In this document: in pieces, positions 52,089-60,040 of the stretch | How positions within the stretch are numbered: the first letter of the stretch is position 1 | Layout of the letters: each line of letters begins with the position of its first letter | From: Nitrosovibrio sp. Nv4 | GTDB taxonomy: Bacteria > Pseudomonadota > Gammaproteobacteria > Burkholderiales > Nitrosomonadaceae | NCBI RefSeq assembly: GCF_900215485.1 | Contig: NZ_OCMZ01000001.1 | Location: 1,702,274-1,766,273, forward strand | Reading direction: 5' to 3' | DNA length: 64,000 nt | Notes under the pieces: model-generated | Told to the model about the DNA's origin: nothing | Database searches by the model: none | The model's input: only the letters and a program-made list of their open reading frames with translations | Position numbers and translations under genes: made by a program

Positions 52089-52679
52089 TCAAGTCCGGAT
52101 CCATGAAACAGGGGCCGCCCAATCGATCCTGACCCCGTCCACTTTCTCAGCATCTCCCCGAGGCGTCCGGAATGGCGTCAGATTCCACTTTCCAGGCTCG
52201 TAGCCGCGATTTAAAATCCGCATGTACCTTGGACCACCCTCTGCCGTTTGAATCACTGCAAGCCGTCCTACGGCCTCCGGTTCTAACCTGTCGCTCCGAG
52301 TGTAATAGACTACCCACCCGTCCAGCAAGCGCAGCGCAGAGGCGTTATCACCCACGCCAGGTGGCGAAGGCACGAACAACGGCCCTTCGATCTGCTCGAT
52401 ATGCACCAAGCCCTGATTATCCGCCCATCCCACTACAGGCACCTTCCCCTCCAAAGCTTTAGGTGGCTCAATGCCGCCACGCTCCATAACCTCTTCCACG
52501 GGTACGCCGAAAACTTCCGATAGCCGTGCGGCTTCCTCAAGCGACATCTTGCGCTTGCCGCGAATCATCAAACTTACAGCGGCAGGATCGAGGTCCAGCT
52601 TCACGGCCAGTTTCCGTTGAGATATTTTCTTATCCTCAATTCTGTGTCTAAACCAAGTGGTATCAATGGGTTGTGGCAT
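52089..52679 (-). CDS. CI-like phage repressor (XRE HTH, degenerate S24-type C-terminus)
   Basis: 196 residues from ATG 52679, chosen because AGGAG stands eight bases before it; the ATG at 52688 would be only three bases away. The XRE helix-turn-helix is at about 18-45 ('SQRKLAVKLDLDPAAVSLM', then 'IRGKRKMSLEEAARLSEV'). The C-terminal half looks like a LexA/S24 fold ('KVPVVGWADNQGLVHIE', 'LRLLDGWVVYYTRSDRLEP', 'RYMRILNRGYEPGKWNL') but lacks the GDSM serine and the catalytic lysine. Transcribed from a promoter at 52764-52792 and probably autoregulated by the dyad at 52739-52755. Confidence 0.87.
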   Translation of the reverse strand: MPQPIDTTWFRHRIEDKKISQRKLAVKLDLDPAAVSLMIRGKRKMSLEEAARLSEVFGVPVEEVMERGGIEPPKALEGKVPVVGWADNQGLVHIEQIEGPLFVPSPPGVGDNASALRLLDGWVVYYTRSDRLEPEAVGRLAVIQTAEGGPRYMRILNRGYEPGKWNLTPFRTPRGDAEKVDGVRIDWAAPVSWIRT

Positions 52680-52738
52680 TATATGCACTCCTGGCAGGTG
52701 TTATTAGTTGTTGATTTATCAATTCTTTTTGTTAATAT

Positions 52739-52755
52739 GTTTCGATTTTCGAAAC
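52739..52755. promoter_or_regulatory. Operator O1 (perfect dyad)
   Basis: GTTTCGATTTTCGAAAC: 7-bp arms, 3-bp centre. It lies at about +2 to +18 of the predicted repressor transcript, a position suited to autorepression. Confidence 0.7.
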
Positions 52756-52763
52756 ATGAGCGG

Positions 52764-52792
52764 ATGATACACAGAAACCGTGAAGGCGTCAA
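52764..52792 (-). promoter_or_regulatory. Repressor promoter
   Basis: On the minus strand TTGACG, 17-base spacer, TATCAT. It is back-to-back with the rightward promoter; the two -35 boxes are 35 bases apart. Confidence 0.68.
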
Positions 52793-52827
52793 CTAGTCCG
52801 TTTGGACTATCGTTTCACCGATACTGC

Positions 52828-52856
52828 TTGACAATTAGTTGTGATTTTCGTAACAT
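52828..52856 (+). promoter_or_regulatory. Rightward early promoter (PR-like)
   Basis: TTGACA (52828-52833), 17-base spacer, TAACAT (52851-52856). Operator O2 fills the spacer and O3 covers the start point, so a bound regulator would block RNA polymerase. Confidence 0.7.
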
Positions 52857-52873
52857 CTTGCGAAACACGTAAC
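52838..52873. promoter_or_regulatory. Operators O2 and O3
   Basis: GTTGTGATTTTCGTAAC (52838-52854) and CTTGCGAAACACGTAAC (52857-52873), 17-bp imperfect dyads spaced 19 bp centre to centre, about two helical turns. Related to O1. Confidence 0.65.
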
Positions 52874-52888
52874 ATAAAGGTTTATGAA

Positions 52889-53152
52889 ATGATGACGCAA
52901 GCGGCGAAGACTCAAGCAGACAGGATTATAGCCAAGTTTGGCGGCGCTCGCGGTCTTGCACGGGCGCTTCAAGCTCTCGGCGATACACATCAACTCAGAT
53001 CCCCGGCGGTTATCTATCGCTGGACATATCCGAAGACTCGCGGCGGCACTGGTGGTAAGATTCCGTCAAGCGCCCTGGACGCAGTTATCCGGGCCGCGCG
53101 ACTGGAAGGCATACTTATAACCGCGGATGACCTGTACGGAGATTTGAAATGA
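52889..53152 (+). CDS. Cro/YdaS-like regulator
   Basis: 87 residues from ATG 52889 (the longer reading would overlap the operators). 'IIAKFGGARGLARALQ' followed by 'SPAVIYRWTYPKTRGGTGGK' resembles the YdaS/Cro-type helix-turn-helix found opposite CI genes. TAAAGG precedes the start. First gene of the rightward immunity-replication transcript; overlaps the next gene by four bases. Confidence 0.78.
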   Translation: MMTQAAKTQADRIIAKFGGARGLARALQALGDTHQLRSPAVIYRWTYPKTRGGTGGKIPSSALDAVIRAARLEGILITADDLYGDLK

Positions 53153-53403
53153 AAAACACAGCCCTTTTAATCGCCTTAATCGTGGCGTCAAGCGCATCAG
53201 CCTATGACTACAATTACCCGGACGACTCAACAAGGTACCAACAGGAAGCGGACCGCAACGAGGCAGAGTTTCGCCAGCGGGAGCAAAGCCGCCGACTGAA
53301 TCGTGTCGAGTCAGACTTGAGATATCAACAACAGCTTGACCAGATCGAAAGGAACCACCGGGATATTTACGGCAATTCCATCAACCCGGTCAAGCCTTAT
53401 TAA
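53149..53403 (+). CDS. Small exported protein coupled to cro
   Basis: 84 residues with a signal peptide 'MKNTALLIALIVASSASA' and a very hydrophilic mature part rich in Gln, Arg, Asp and Tyr ('RQREQSRRLNRVESDLRYQQ'). Probably periplasmic. An exported protein directly after cro is unexpected; superinfection exclusion or envelope modification are possibilities, without direct evidence. Confidence 0.7.
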   Translation: MKNTALLIALIVASSASAYDYNYPDDSTRYQQEADRNEAEFRQREQSRRLNRVESDLRYQQQLDQIERNHRDIYGNSINPVKPY

Positions 53404-53427
53404 CCGCAGCAACAGGAGAACCGGAAA

Positions 53428-53706
53428 GTGAGCAAATATCAAGTAGGGCAGCGGGTGGTCATATCTAGGCCTATCGGGGGTGAAAGCATGGTGGGCCGCA
53501 AGGCCACTGTTCTTTCCACCCCGGACAAATTTAAAACTGAGCGCGGGTTAATGGTTTCCGGCTATCACATCGTAATCGATGGCCTTGGAACCAAACCCTT
53601 TGTGGCCGAAGAAAGCGAACTCGATCCGGTTCTCGTACCTGTTTTCGTCGATACGGCGCCCGCAGTTAGGGCTCGTCGTTTCGAAGGTATCAAGGTTACG
53701 GCGTGA
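53428..53706 (+). CDS. Small KOW-like early protein (GTG start)
   Basis: 92 residues, 'KYQVGQRVVISRPIGGESMV' and 'GRKATVLSTPDKF', a small beta-barrel pattern somewhat like the protein at 49819. CAGGAGAACC precedes the GTG. Overlaps the next gene by four bases (GTGA). Confidence 0.65.
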   Translation: MSKYQVGQRVVISRPIGGESMVGRKATVLSTPDKFKTERGLMVSGYHIVIDGLGTKPFVAEESELDPVLVPVFVDTAPAVRARRFEGIKVTA

Positions 53707-53831
53707 ACGCCCCATACTGGCGCAGGCAAACGCGAATTCCAATGGGGCAGAAAGCGCTTGCCTGGGGTTTTTTAGCCATCGTCTGGTTTTCCTTTGCCTT
53801 CGTGGTTGGGTTTATCACATCATGCATATAA
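53703..53831 (+). CDS. 42-residue membrane peptide
   Basis: GTG at 53703 overlaps the previous stop. Basic start ('YWRRQTR'), then one hydrophobic helix ('LAWGFLAIVWFSFAFVVGFI') and a final Cys. Its end overlaps the resolvase start by ten bases. Single-pass membrane peptide of unknown role. Confidence 0.5.
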   Translation: MNAPYWRRQTRIPMGQKALAWGFLAIVWFSFAFVVGFITSCI

Positions 53832-54313
53832 AACCCCAATATATTCTTGGCATAGACCCCGGCTTGTCCGGAGCGCTTGCCCTGTTCGATCCGGAAACTT
53901 CAGACATTGAAGTGCTGGACATGCCGATACACAACGTAACCGTGAACGGCAAGAAAAAGAAAACCCTGGACCTGTACGCGCTCGCCCGGTGGATAGACGT
54001 AAACGCGAGCCGGATACGGGAAGCGATTATCGAAGATCCGCACGCCATGCCAGGGCAAGGGGTATCAAGCTCATTTAATTTTGGGTTTGGCTGCGGAGTG
54101 GCGCAAACCATAGTGGCCAGCGCCTTGATACCCATGACACTTGTGCGCCCCGCCACCTGGAAACGGGAAATGAAATTGACAGCAGACAAGGATATATCCC
54201 GCCGCCGCGCGTCGATGGTATTTCCGCAGCACAGCGATAAGTGGGCATTAAAAAAACAGGATGGGAGAGCCGAGGCGGTTCTACTGGCTTTATACAGGAG
54301 CAAAATGAGATGA
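53822..54313 (+). CDS. RuvC-like Holliday junction resolvase
   Basis: 163 residues from ATG 53822. The RNase H-like core begins 'YILGIDPGLSGALALFDP' (catalytic Asp12), then 'AIIEDPHAMPGQGVSS' (second acidic residue), 'VRPATWKREM' and the C-terminal 'DGRAEAVLLALY' acidic site. Resolves branched phage DNA during replication or packaging. Followed by a gene that overlaps by four bases. Confidence 0.87.
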   Translation: MHIKPQYILGIDPGLSGALALFDPETSDIEVLDMPIHNVTVNGKKKKTLDLYALARWIDVNASRIREAIIEDPHAMPGQGVSSSFNFGFGCGVAQTIVASALIPMTLVRPATWKREMKLTADKDISRRRASMVFPQHSDKWALKKQDGRAEAVLLALYRSKMR

Positions 54314-54852
54314 AGATACCGGAAGGATGGAAATTAGTGCCAACAAAGTTAACAGCCGAGAATGGAATGAAGGCCGCATTGATAGGTGAGTTCCACGTTC
54401 CCTTTCCTGAGTTGGACGAAGACGGGAACGAACATATTCGCAAGGTTAACGTGCCGTGGACCGTCATCAAGAAAATTCACCAGGCGATGATTGCTGCCGC
54501 CCCGACACCGCCAGCGCCAGAGGTTGAGCCTTTCCACCATAAGCCCGCATCGCCTGAAGATATGGCTGTATACCAATCCATAGCGGATAACTACGCAAAA
54601 GATGCGCCAGAGGTTGAGCCGGTAGCGTGGCATGTGAAACGTGCTGCATTTAAGCAATATAACAACGGCGGTGAATTTTATGGCCGAGATGAAGCGTTCT
54701 TTAACGCAGGATTTGATGCTGGTTACGCGCACCACCCCGCCAACGACGGACTGAGGAATGCGGCGCGGCAATACCTGAAATCGTGCGATCACGGAAATGC
54801 AGATGAGCGGCGCAGGGATTTAGAAAACCTCCGCGCCGAACTGAACAAGTGA
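54310..54852 (+). CDS. Hypothetical early protein with IPEGWKLVP start
   Basis: 180 residues from ATG 54310. 'MKIPEGWKLVPTKLT' is a beginning shared by many enterobacterial and betaproteobacterial prophage proteins of unknown function. 'APEVEP' occurs twice in the centre, and a helical C-terminus has 'RNAARQYLKSCDHGNADE'. Couples to both neighbours by four-base overlaps. Confidence 0.68.
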   Translation: MKIPEGWKLVPTKLTAENGMKAALIGEFHVPFPELDEDGNEHIRKVNVPWTVIKKIHQAMIAAAPTPPAPEVEPFHHKPASPEDMAVYQSIADNYAKDAPEVEPVAWHVKRAAFKQYNNGGEFYGRDEAFFNAGFDAGYAHHPANDGLRNAARQYLKSCDHGNADERRRDLENLRAELNK

Positions 54853-55103
54853 ACGCCCTCCTGCTTTTTATCGCCACCTTCGTTGCTGTTTTCGCATTGG
54901 GTTTTCAAAGCCTCAATGTTAATAAAGGGCACCCGAAGGCGGCGTTCTTTACCAGTTTCCTGATAGGCACCGGAAACCTGGCGATTCTGAAACTTGTGCC
55001 GGGTACTGAAGCGCATCTTGAAATAGCCGCGTACCTGCTCGGCGGGCCTTTCGGTATCGTCGCTAGTATGTGGGTACACAATAAATTTATGGGGAGGAAA
55101 TAA
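54849..55103 (+). CDS. Small membrane protein
   Basis: 84 residues (GTG start) with two to three hydrophobic helices ('ALLLFIATFVAVFALGF', 'FFTSFLIGTGNLAILKLV' and 'YLLGGPFGIVASMWV'). No family recognised. One-base overlap with the following gene. Confidence 0.65.
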   Translation: MNALLLFIATFVAVFALGFQSLNVNKGHPKAAFFTSFLIGTGNLAILKLVPGTEAHLEIAAYLLGGPFGIVASMWVHNKFMGRK

Positions 55104-55288
55104 TGGATCTTTTGGAAATGATACGAGCGCCATACGTACACGCGGCCAGGAAACACGGCCTTTGCGAGCGAGGAGGTTTTGCGTACCCGGATGAATACGC
55201 GGATCAAGAAATTAACCGCATGGATAATGTCACGCTAATTCAAGCTATTAGTGACGCACTGAATGACGATGCCGCCAATGGAAACTAA
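55103..55288 (+). CDS. Small hypothetical protein
   Basis: 61 residues, acidic C-terminus ('LIQAISDALNDDAANGN'). No motif known. AGGA is near the start, and its end overlaps the DUF5664 start (ATG at 55278). Confidence 0.58.
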   Translation: MDLLEMIRAPYVHAARKHGLCERGGFAYPDEYADQEINRMDNVTLIQAISDALNDDAANGN

Positions 55289-56039
55289 ACCCACAAACCC
55301 CAAAGATATAGTGGGCAGTTCAAAGCTGCCCCTGGACCTCGCGCCCGATACGATTAAAGCCGAGGTAGCGCTTGCCCACCTAGAAGGCGCCTTGAAATAC
55401 GGGCGCTATAACTGGCGAATCGCCGGGGTCCGTGCAAGCATTTATAAAGCGGCTGCGGAACGCCATTTGATGAAATGGTGGAACGGCGAGGACTACGACC
55501 AGACCACACGGGTAAAGCACCTTGCCAGTGTAATAGCGTGCGCCGGAATACTGCTTGACGCTGAACTGTGCGGGAAGCTCACGGACGACCGGCCGCCTCG
55601 GGCGCCCATCGGCGCGTTGATCGAACAAGCAGAGAAGACCGTCAAGCACCTGAAGGACCTCTTTAAAGACCATGACCCAAGACACTACACAATCGACGAC
55701 TCTATTCCCCTACCAGATTTACGGGGCGAACTGGCTATCGGAGAAGAGATACGCGCTGCTGGCGGACGAAATGGGCCTGGGGAAATCGGCACAAGCGATA
55801 ACAGCTTGCGATCACATACAGGCGTTGAAAATACTGGTGCTGTGTCCGGCGGTAGCTCGAGTGAACTGGATCCGCGAGTTCGCGAAGTTCTCGACGCGAA
55901 AGCTGAGTATTGGAGTGGTGGAGTCCGGGGCGGCAACGACCAATTTTATAAATGGGTTGAGTTGTTCATACGACTTACTCCTGAACAAAAAGATAAGTTC
56001 CGCGCTATTGAGCGTGAGTTGGGACGTACTGATTCTTGA
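55278..56039 (+). CDS. DUF5664 (dATP/dGTP diphosphohydrolase-like) with overprinted C-terminus
   Basis: 253 residues from ATG 55278. The first ~138 match DUF5664: 'NPKDIVGSSKLPLDLAPD', 'LEGALKYGRYNWRIAGVRAS', 'AERHLMKWWNGEDYD' and 'ELCGKLTDDRPPRAPIGALI'. Phage relatives are annotated as dATP/dGTP diphosphohydrolases. The remaining ~115 residues run, in another frame, inside the helicase gene (55672 onward), including over its Walker A codons. This tail has no family similarity that I see, though its last 30 residues look protein-like. Confidence 0.8.
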   Translation: METKPTNPKDIVGSSKLPLDLAPDTIKAEVALAHLEGALKYGRYNWRIAGVRASIYKAAAERHLMKWWNGEDYDQTTRVKHLASVIACAGILLDAELCGKLTDDRPPRAPIGALIEQAEKTVKHLKDLFKDHDPRHYTIDDSIPLPDLRGELAIGEEIRAAGGRNGPGEIGTSDNSLRSHTGVENTGAVSGGSSSELDPRVREVLDAKAEYWSGGVRGGNDQFYKWVELFIRLTPEQKDKFRAIERELGRTDS

Positions 56040-57111
56040 TGAAAGCCACTACCTTAAAGCCACTGACGCCGCCCGCTCCAAAATTGTCCTTGGAACGGAC
56101 GGGCTCGTCCATAAGGCGCGGCGAACCTGGCTTGTGTCCGGGACGCCCGCCCCAAACCACAATGGCGAGTTGTGGATCATGTGCTACGTGTTTGGGCTCA
56201 CAAAGCTCTCTTACGAGTCTTTTCTGGAAAGATATTGCATCGTTGAACGTGTCGCCGTACGTACGCCGGGCGGTCATTGCATTTGGCGGGATGCTATCAA
56301 GGGATCGAAAAATATTGATGAACTCAAGGCGCTCATCGCCCCGTTCATCCTGCGAAGAAGGAAAGACCAAGTGCTGAAAGATTTACCCCCAATACTCTAT
56401 ACAAACGTGGTTGTCGAGGCGGCCGAGGTCGATTTCATGCGCTGGTATCCTGAAGTCGCGGCGGGCGTGACGCCCGAGGCCAAGATGCGCCAGGACATAG
56501 CCGAACAGCAAGCCGCTGTCGATTCCATTGCGAAAGTCGCGCAGATGGGCACGGACCTGATAACGGCGCTCGGGGCTTTACAAGACCGCGTGCAAAAATC
56601 TCGCCGCTACGTCGGGCTACAGAAAACCCCGGCAATTGCGGAAATCATCAAGGCCGAACTCGCGGCCAAAGCGTACGACAAGATTGTCTTGTTTGCCTGG
56701 CACCGCGATGTAATCGTCGATTTGCAGGAGCGATTGAAGGACTTCAAGCCCGTTACGCTGTTCGGCGGCACGGATCCCGATCGCCGGGACAAGAACATAA
56801 AGAAATTCCAGAAGGACCCCAAATGCCGTGTTTTCATCGGCAACATACGCGCGGCGGGCATTGCAATTACCTTGACTGCCGCGCATGAAGTGGGGTTTGT
56901 CGAGTCGAGTTGGGTGCCGGCGGATAACGCCCAGGCTGCCATGCGGGTACATCGCATAGGGCAGACCAAACCGGTGCGTTGCCGGTTCTTCGCGCTGGCG
57001 AACTCGACCGACGAAAAAGTGCAACAAGTGCTAAAACGCAAGACCCGGGATACCACACGGCTATTCGATGAGGATACGAAAAAAGAAGTTATCAATCCTT
57101 TTGAAGATTAG
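55672..57111 (+). CDS. SNF2-type helicase/ATPase
   Basis: 479 residues. 'LFPYQIYGANWLSEKRYALL' is the Q-like motif; Walker A is 'ADEMGLGKSAQAI' (Lys38), DESH is at 123-126 and 'TWLVSGTPAPNHNGELW' is motif III. Motif VI 'QAAMRVHRIGQTKPVRCRF' is near the C-terminus. Superfamily 2 ATPase probably used for replication fork remodelling in the phage. The start lies deep within the DUF5664 gene. A dyad and promoter follow the stop. Confidence 0.92.
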   Translation: MTQDTTQSTTLFPYQIYGANWLSEKRYALLADEMGLGKSAQAITACDHIQALKILVLCPAVARVNWIREFAKFSTRKLSIGVVESGAATTNFINGLSCSYDLLLNKKISSALLSVSWDVLILDESHYLKATDAARSKIVLGTDGLVHKARRTWLVSGTPAPNHNGELWIMCYVFGLTKLSYESFLERYCIVERVAVRTPGGHCIWRDAIKGSKNIDELKALIAPFILRRRKDQVLKDLPPILYTNVVVEAAEVDFMRWYPEVAAGVTPEAKMRQDIAEQQAAVDSIAKVAQMGTDLITALGALQDRVQKSRRYVGLQKTPAIAEIIKAELAAKAYDKIVLFAWHRDVIVDLQERLKDFKPVTLFGGTDPDRRDKNIKKFQKDPKCRVFIGNIRAAGIAITLTAAHEVGFVESSWVPADNAQAAMRVHRIGQTKPVRCRFFALANSTDEKVQQVLKRKTRDTTRLFDEDTKKEVINPFED

Positions 57112-57141
57112 ATTGTGATTTTCTCAACACAGTAGTATTAT
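57112..57141 (+). promoter_or_regulatory. Internal early promoter with operator
   Basis: ATTGTGATTTTCTCAAC (57112-57128) is nearly identical to O2 and overlaps a -35-like TTGTGA (57113-57118). A 17-base spacer leads to TATTAT (57136-57141). Starts the operon at 57174. Confidence 0.6.
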
Positions 57142-57173
57142 CTCAACCTCATACAAAACGAAAAGGCAAAAAG

Positions 57174-57785
57174 ATGACATACGAAGTAACCATAAAAGCA
57201 GATAACGGGCCGGACTTGGAAGCACTTCTTAAGGCATTCGGCCGCGGATTGGAGCCTCTGCCCGTACAGACAATGGCGCCGATAGCCATCCATATACCTG
57301 AAGGAACGGCCCCAACGGGTTCAATCCAAGAATCACTCTCACAAGTTCTCCCCGTGCGCGAGCAACCGGAAGTCACGATCACGACAACCGCCGAAGCCGC
57401 AGCACCCGAAGCACCGAAACAAAAACGAACACGCAAGGTTACACAGGCGCCTGATCCCGTGGCGCAAGCGGTATCAGTTACGGATTCCCAGGCGCAGGTG
57501 GACAACAGCGCCAGCGAAGTCTCAGGCACTCCTCCTGAGATGAAATCGCCGGAAGAGGCGGCGGGCGACACAACGGGCACGCCAATGTCCGCGCCTGCCG
57601 CCTCTGTCGTTACCTTTGACGACATGAAGGCGAAGCTGCAAGCCGTAGCCGCGAAGATCGGCGGCGATGAAGGGCTCGCCCACGTGAGCGAAATCATAGG
57701 TAAATTCGGCGCGCGCAAGATCAAAGAAGTGCCGGAAGATAAGTTCGCTGAAGCCGTGGCACTGTGCGAAAAGGCGCTGTCATGA
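57174..57785 (+). CDS. Hypothetical early protein, two small domains with a linker
   Basis: 203 residues: N-terminal ~45 residues ('TYEVTIKADNGPDLEALLKA'), a long Ala/Pro/Glu/Thr linker with a basic patch 'KQKRTRK', and a C-terminal helical domain ('FDDMKAKLQAVAAKIGGDEG', 'ISEIIGKFGARKIKEVPEDK' pattern, the first residue here being Val). C-terminal domains of this type occur in phage ssDNA-annealing gene clusters; exact role unknown. Confidence 0.7.
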   Translation: MTYEVTIKADNGPDLEALLKAFGRGLEPLPVQTMAPIAIHIPEGTAPTGSIQESLSQVLPVREQPEVTITTTAEAAAPEAPKQKRTRKVTQAPDPVAQAVSVTDSQAQVDNSASEVSGTPPEMKSPEEAAGDTTGTPMSAPAASVVTFDDMKAKLQAVAAKIGGDEGLAHVSEIIGKFGARKIKEVPEDKFAEAVALCEKALS

Positions 57786-58081
57786 GAACGCCGCACGTAC
57801 ATGCAGTGGTAATCAAAGCTTGGGCCGACGGGGCGCAGATACAAATTAAAGAACGCGGTAAGTGGGTTGACTATCGAATTGATAGCGCCCCTCATTGGGT
57901 ACCCGCTATGGAGTACCGCGTCAAGCCGGAAACCCTTCGGTACCGGGTGGCGCTACACAAACAAATTCACTTTGGAGGCTTCTTCACCGGCGTTGTAAGC
58001 AACGATGATGGGGCAGTGGTTGTAGAGGGATGCGCCACCTTCGTCCGCTGGTTAACCAACTGGGTCGAGGTGGAAGTATGA
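57782..58081 (+). CDS. Hypothetical early protein
   Basis: 99 residues from ATG 57782 (ATGA overlap). 'AVVIKAWADGAQIQIKERGK' and 'YRVKPETLRYRVALHKQIH' resemble small phage proteins that recur with the 'W-V-PAMEYRVKP' pattern. No function assigned. Confidence 0.65.
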   Translation: MRTPHVHAVVIKAWADGAQIQIKERGKWVDYRIDSAPHWVPAMEYRVKPETLRYRVALHKQIHFGGFFTGVVSNDDGAVVVEGCATFVRWLTNWVEVEV

Positions 58082-58320
58082 GCCACCGCGCAGCCAAAAA
58101 GATACGCCAGTTTCTACGCCGCAACAATATCGGCGTGCAAGGCGCGAGCTACGAAATGCCGGGCGGGATGCGTGAAGTTGCGCAACCCACAGGTGAACTC
58201 GGCAAGGACGGCAAGCCGGTTTTCCGCCGCTTTCTGAAAACAGGCACGATCAAGCTGCAAGATAACTGCGCCCGTGCGATGTACAAAGACATGAAACGCC
58301 ACGGGCAGGTGCCGGCATGA
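58078..58320 (+). CDS. Small basic hypothetical protein
   Basis: 80 residues from ATG 58078, Lys/Arg-rich ('RAAKKIRQFLRRNNIGVQGA'), overlapping both neighbours by four bases. Possibly nucleic acid binding; no family recognised. Confidence 0.65.
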   Translation: MSHRAAKKIRQFLRRNNIGVQGASYEMPGGMREVAQPTGELGKDGKPVFRRFLKTGTIKLQDNCARAMYKDMKRHGQVPA

Positions 58321-59405
58321 CGGCCCATTCCAAAATAGGCGCAAGCTCGATGTACCGGTGGAGCATGTGCCCTGGAAGCGTTAAAGCTTCCGAAGGCATT
58401 GAATCACGCTCATCGAAGTACGCGGAAGAGGGCACCAAAGCGCACGACATGGCCGCCGATTTTCTGGAAGGCAAGGGGGTAGCCGCTGACGACGAGGTAA
58501 TGCACGAAGCGGTGCTTGAATATGGCTACTTCGTGCGCGATCACGTCGATCCGGGCGATACGTTGCTCGTTGAGCATCAATTCGACCTGACGAAGATACA
58601 CGCCGGTTGCTTCGGGACCGCCGATGCAGTTATCTGGAAACCCGCGACTAAACGCTTGATGGTAATTGATTTCAAGTATGGCGCTGGTATCCAGGTCGAG
58701 GTTACGGATAACCCGCAGCTAATGTATTACGCCCTGGGTGCTCTCGTGACGTGCGGCTTCAGCCCGATGACGGTTGAGATGGTAATCGTTCAACCGCGTT
58801 GTGCCCATCCGGACGGCCCGATTCGTTCGCAGGTGATTGATGCTATCGACTTGTTGGACTTCAAAACCGACCTGAAGGACTACGCACTCGCCACCGAAAA
58901 ACCCGACGCGCCGCTTGTGCCGGGTAGCTGGTGTGGATTCTGCCCCGCGGCGGGTACTTGCCCCTCGCTTCAGAACAAAGCTCAAGCCGTGGCGAAGATG
59001 GAGTTCAGCCCCGTTCTATCGTACGACCCCGCGAAGCTGAAACTGGCCCTTGACTCCCGCGAAGTTGTCAAGGCGTGGCTGAAAGCAGTCGATGAGTTTG
59101 CCTACGCTGAAGCTGAAGCAGGGCGCACGCCGCCCGGTTACAAGCTGGTGGCGAAGCGAGCGACACGCAAATGGCGGAATGAAGGCGACGCCATGACCGC
59201 GTTGCAGGGCAAAGGGGTGGCGACTTCCGCTTTTATGGAAACCGCCATTAAATCCCCCGCGCAGTTGGAAAAGCTGTTAGGCAAAGGGTTTATAGACGAG
59301 TTGGTGGTAGCGGAATCCAGCGGCCACACACTCGCGCCGGAAAGCGACAAACGCCCGTCGGTCAAGCCGAACGCCAAAGAAGAGTTTTCGGTAGTTGAAG
59401 GGTAA
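58317..59405 (+). CDS. DUF2800 (PD-(D/E)XK nuclease-like) protein
   Basis: 362 residues. 'MYRWSMCPGSVKASEG' at the N-terminus, the nuclease core 'LMVIDFKYGAGIQVEV' then 'NPQLMYYALGAL', and a Cys cluster 'CGFCPAAGTCPS'. Together with the N-terminal Cys this could bind an iron-sulfur cluster, as in Cas4/RecB-like nucleases. Frequently found beside DUF2815 and PolA in phages; probably a recombination nuclease. Confidence 0.87.
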   Translation: MTAHSKIGASSMYRWSMCPGSVKASEGIESRSSKYAEEGTKAHDMAADFLEGKGVAADDEVMHEAVLEYGYFVRDHVDPGDTLLVEHQFDLTKIHAGCFGTADAVIWKPATKRLMVIDFKYGAGIQVEVTDNPQLMYYALGALVTCGFSPMTVEMVIVQPRCAHPDGPIRSQVIDAIDLLDFKTDLKDYALATEKPDAPLVPGSWCGFCPAAGTCPSLQNKAQAVAKMEFSPVLSYDPAKLKLALDSREVVKAWLKAVDEFAYAEAEAGRTPPGYKLVAKRATRKWRNEGDAMTALQGKGVATSAFMETAIKSPAQLEKLLGKGFIDELVVAESSGHTLAPESDKRPSVKPNAKEEFSVVEG

Positions 59406-59462
59406 CAAGCGATACCCGGACGCTTTCCGGGCAAACTGTTGTAAATGATTGAAGAGGTATGT

Positions 59463-60038
59463 ATGGCAAACGTTTTAACCCCTGAATTCCGTGTCTCCTA
59501 CGCACACGTTTTCAAACCGCAGAAAAACGATCTTAACGGCAACATGGAATATTCCGTCGTCGCCATTTTCGATAAGGGCGCGGACCTGTCGGCGTTGAAA
59601 TCCGCCGCAGAAGATGCACTGATGGAAAAGTTCGGCGCAAATAAAGCCAACTGGCCCGCCACCCTGAAAAGCCCCTTCCGTAAGTGCAAAGAGCGGTGGA
59701 GCTTTAAGGACGGCAAGCAGGTTATCCCGGCTGGCTACGAAGATCCCGACGCAGTGTTCATGACTTTTAAGCAGAACGCTGACAAGGGCAAGCCCGGCCT
59801 GGTGGACAATCAGGTCCAGGACATCATCGAACCGCAACACTTCTATTCCGGCTGCTACGCTCGCGCTTCGGTTCGTGCGTTCGGCTACGACCAGAAGGGC
59901 AACCGCGGCGCGTCGTTCGGCCTGGGCAACATACAGAAGATGCGCGAAGGCGAACCGTTGGGTGGGCGCACTGCTCCATCGCAAGACTTCACCCCTGTTG
60001 GTGAGGTAAAGACCAGCGCAGGCGTTTTCGACGACTAG
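59463..60038 (+). CDS. DUF2815 ssDNA-binding protein
   Basis: 191 residues from ATG 59463, which has GAAGAGG six bases upstream; an in-frame ATG at 59445 lacks such a site. 'FRVSYAHVFKPQKNDLNGNM' and 'FYSGCYARASVRAFGYDQKG' are typical of the Enc34-type phage ssDNA-binding proteins (DUF2815). Acidic C-terminal tail ends 'GVFDD'. Works with the polymerase and the DUF2800 protein. Confidence 0.9.
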   Translation: MANVLTPEFRVSYAHVFKPQKNDLNGNMEYSVVAIFDKGADLSALKSAAEDALMEKFGANKANWPATLKSPFRKCKERWSFKDGKQVIPAGYEDPDAVFMTFKQNADKGKPGLVDNQVQDIIEPQHFYSGCYARASVRAFGYDQKGNRGASFGLGNIQKMREGEPLGGRTAPSQDFTPVGEVKTSAGVFDD

Positions 60039-60040
60039 GC

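Noticed and set aside
55685..55936. Antisense open frame over the DUF5664/helicase overlap
   Set aside because: No start signal or protein features; the region is already explained by two plus-strand frames.
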